This document shows, in pieces, positions 34,292 to 34,765 of a stretch of DNA of 34,765 nucleotides. Origin of the DNA: UBA1368 sp964563125 (GTDB lineage: Bacteria; Bacillota; Syntrophomonadia; Syntrophomonadales; Syntrophomonadaceae); NCBI GenBank assembly GCA_964563125.1, contig CAZLVY010000019.1, positions 1-34,765 of the forward strand, in the 5' to 3' direction. Made by a program: the position numbers and the translations under genes. Position 1 is the first letter of the stretch, and the number at the start of each line of letters is the position of its first letter. The notes under the pieces are model-generated. The model was not told where the DNA came from, searched no databases, and worked only from the letters and a program-made list of their open reading frames with translations.

Positions 34292-34765
34292 TTAACTCGA
34301 AAATAACTTTCTTCTGCTAAAATAATGCCCCACTGCTGCCAGGACTATTATCAGCCCCAATATAATAAGCGTTAACTTAATATCCTGGTATTTAAAAATA
34401 CTAATACCCAAACCGGTGTAGAGAATAGCAGTAGGTATCTTGCCTAAAGCTGAAGAAACAAAAAAGTTCCAAAAAGAAACCCCACTCATTGCTGCAGCAG
34501 CATTAATAGCCGGTGTTGGTACTACAGGTATTATGCGGGCAATTAAGATGCTCCAAAAAGCTAAACCAGAATCCATTCTATCTATATCATAATTAAAGCG
34601 CAATTTAATAACTTTTTTAGCCCAGTCTGAAGCAGCATAACGGCATATCCAGTATGCTACACAGGCTCCAACCAAAGCACCTATCCAGGAAAGCAAAAAG
34701 CCCATCTTAAAACCAAAAAGCAATCCACCTGCAGCAGCCAAAATAATATAGGGAAAAACTGGCAC
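34292..34765 (-). CDS. TVP38/TMEM64 (DedA-like) membrane protein, 5' end cut by window edge
   Basis: C-terminal 157 residues of a polytopic membrane protein. The block FWSILIARIIPVVPTPAINAAAAMSGVSFWNFF (about 70-102 of the visible part, core RIIPVVPTPAINAAA) and the following GKIPTAILYTGLG are typical of the TVP38/TMEM64 branch of the DedA superfamily, some members of which act as lipid scramblases or flippases. The first visible codon is GTG at the window edge, probably internal, since the family has an N-terminal helix before the GGLLFG loop. The stop is at 34292. Confidence 0.85.
   Translation of the reverse strand: MPVFPYIILAAAGGLLFGFKMGFLLSWIGALVGACVAYWICRYAASDWAKKVIKLRFNYDIDRMDSGLAFWSILIARIIPVVPTPAINAAAAMSGVSFWNFFVSSALGKIPTAILYTGLGISIFKYQDIKLTLIILGLIIVLAAVGHYFSRRKLFSS

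Noticed and set aside
1..34765. CRISPR arrays, insertion sequences, prophage or integrase genes
   Set aside because: None seen; the only long direct repeats are the 55-base copies that flank the two N gaps.

Overview
The window is the replication-origin region of a low-GC, spore-lineage Firmicute, most likely a member of the Clostridia. The gene order (gyrA, gyrB, remB, recF, dnaN, dnaA, rpmH, rnpA, yidD, yidC, jag, mnmE, mnmG, rsmG, noc, soj, spo0J, yyaC) is the classical Firmicutes oriC order. The sporulation gene yyaC, the Noc homologue, glutaconate-type CoA-transferase genes and a selenocysteine system would suit an anaerobic, possibly Syntrophomonas-like organism, but that genus-level guess is inference.

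Layout. 1-2903 (minus strand): a serine biosynthesis operon, with a strong promoter, a serine T-box leader (specifier UCC), a class V aminotransferase and serA (cut by the window edge). 2963-9987 (minus): gyrA, gyrB, remB, recF, dnaN. 9988-11702: a bipartite origin around dnaA, with DnaA boxes on both sides and a DnaA-trio-like unwinding element between dnaA and dnaN. 11703-18996 (plus): ribosomal protein L34, RNase P protein, membrane insertase, Jag/KhpB, tRNA-modification and rRNA-methylation genes, and noc. 19162-21161 (minus, head-on to replication): a two-gene CoA-transferase cassette between noc and soj. 21713-23321: soj, spo0J and a perfect parS. 23521-25268: yyaC and a divergent YkvI-like membrane protein. 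25315-28633: selA and selB. 28724-33988: a branched-chain amino-acid-type ABC transporter (livJHMGF) followed by a CBS-CBS-ACT sensor protein. 34059-34157: tRNA-Sec (selC) with its own promoter and terminator. 34230-34243: a perfect Noc-binding palindrome. 34292-end: a partial TVP38/DedA-type membrane protein.

How the parts work together. DnaA and the two flanking box clusters start replication; most genes point away from the origin on either side. Soj/Spo0J with parS handle origin segregation, and Noc with its binding site handles nucleoid occlusion. SelA, SelB and tRNA-Sec form three of the four core parts of selenocysteine insertion (selD is not here). The T-box ties serine synthesis to uncharged tRNA-Ser.

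Assembly. Both runs of 100 N (4301-4400 in gyrA and 19278-19377 in the CoA-transferase B gene) are flanked by the same 55 bases on each side. They look like unmerged contig overlaps, not missing sequence. Removing the N run and one copy restores both reading frames (811 and 260 residues). I see no CRISPR array, insertion sequence or prophage. I did not find a clearly new system; the most distinctive points are the CoA-transferase cassette inside the origin cluster, the paired perfect parS and Noc sites, and the trio-type origin element.
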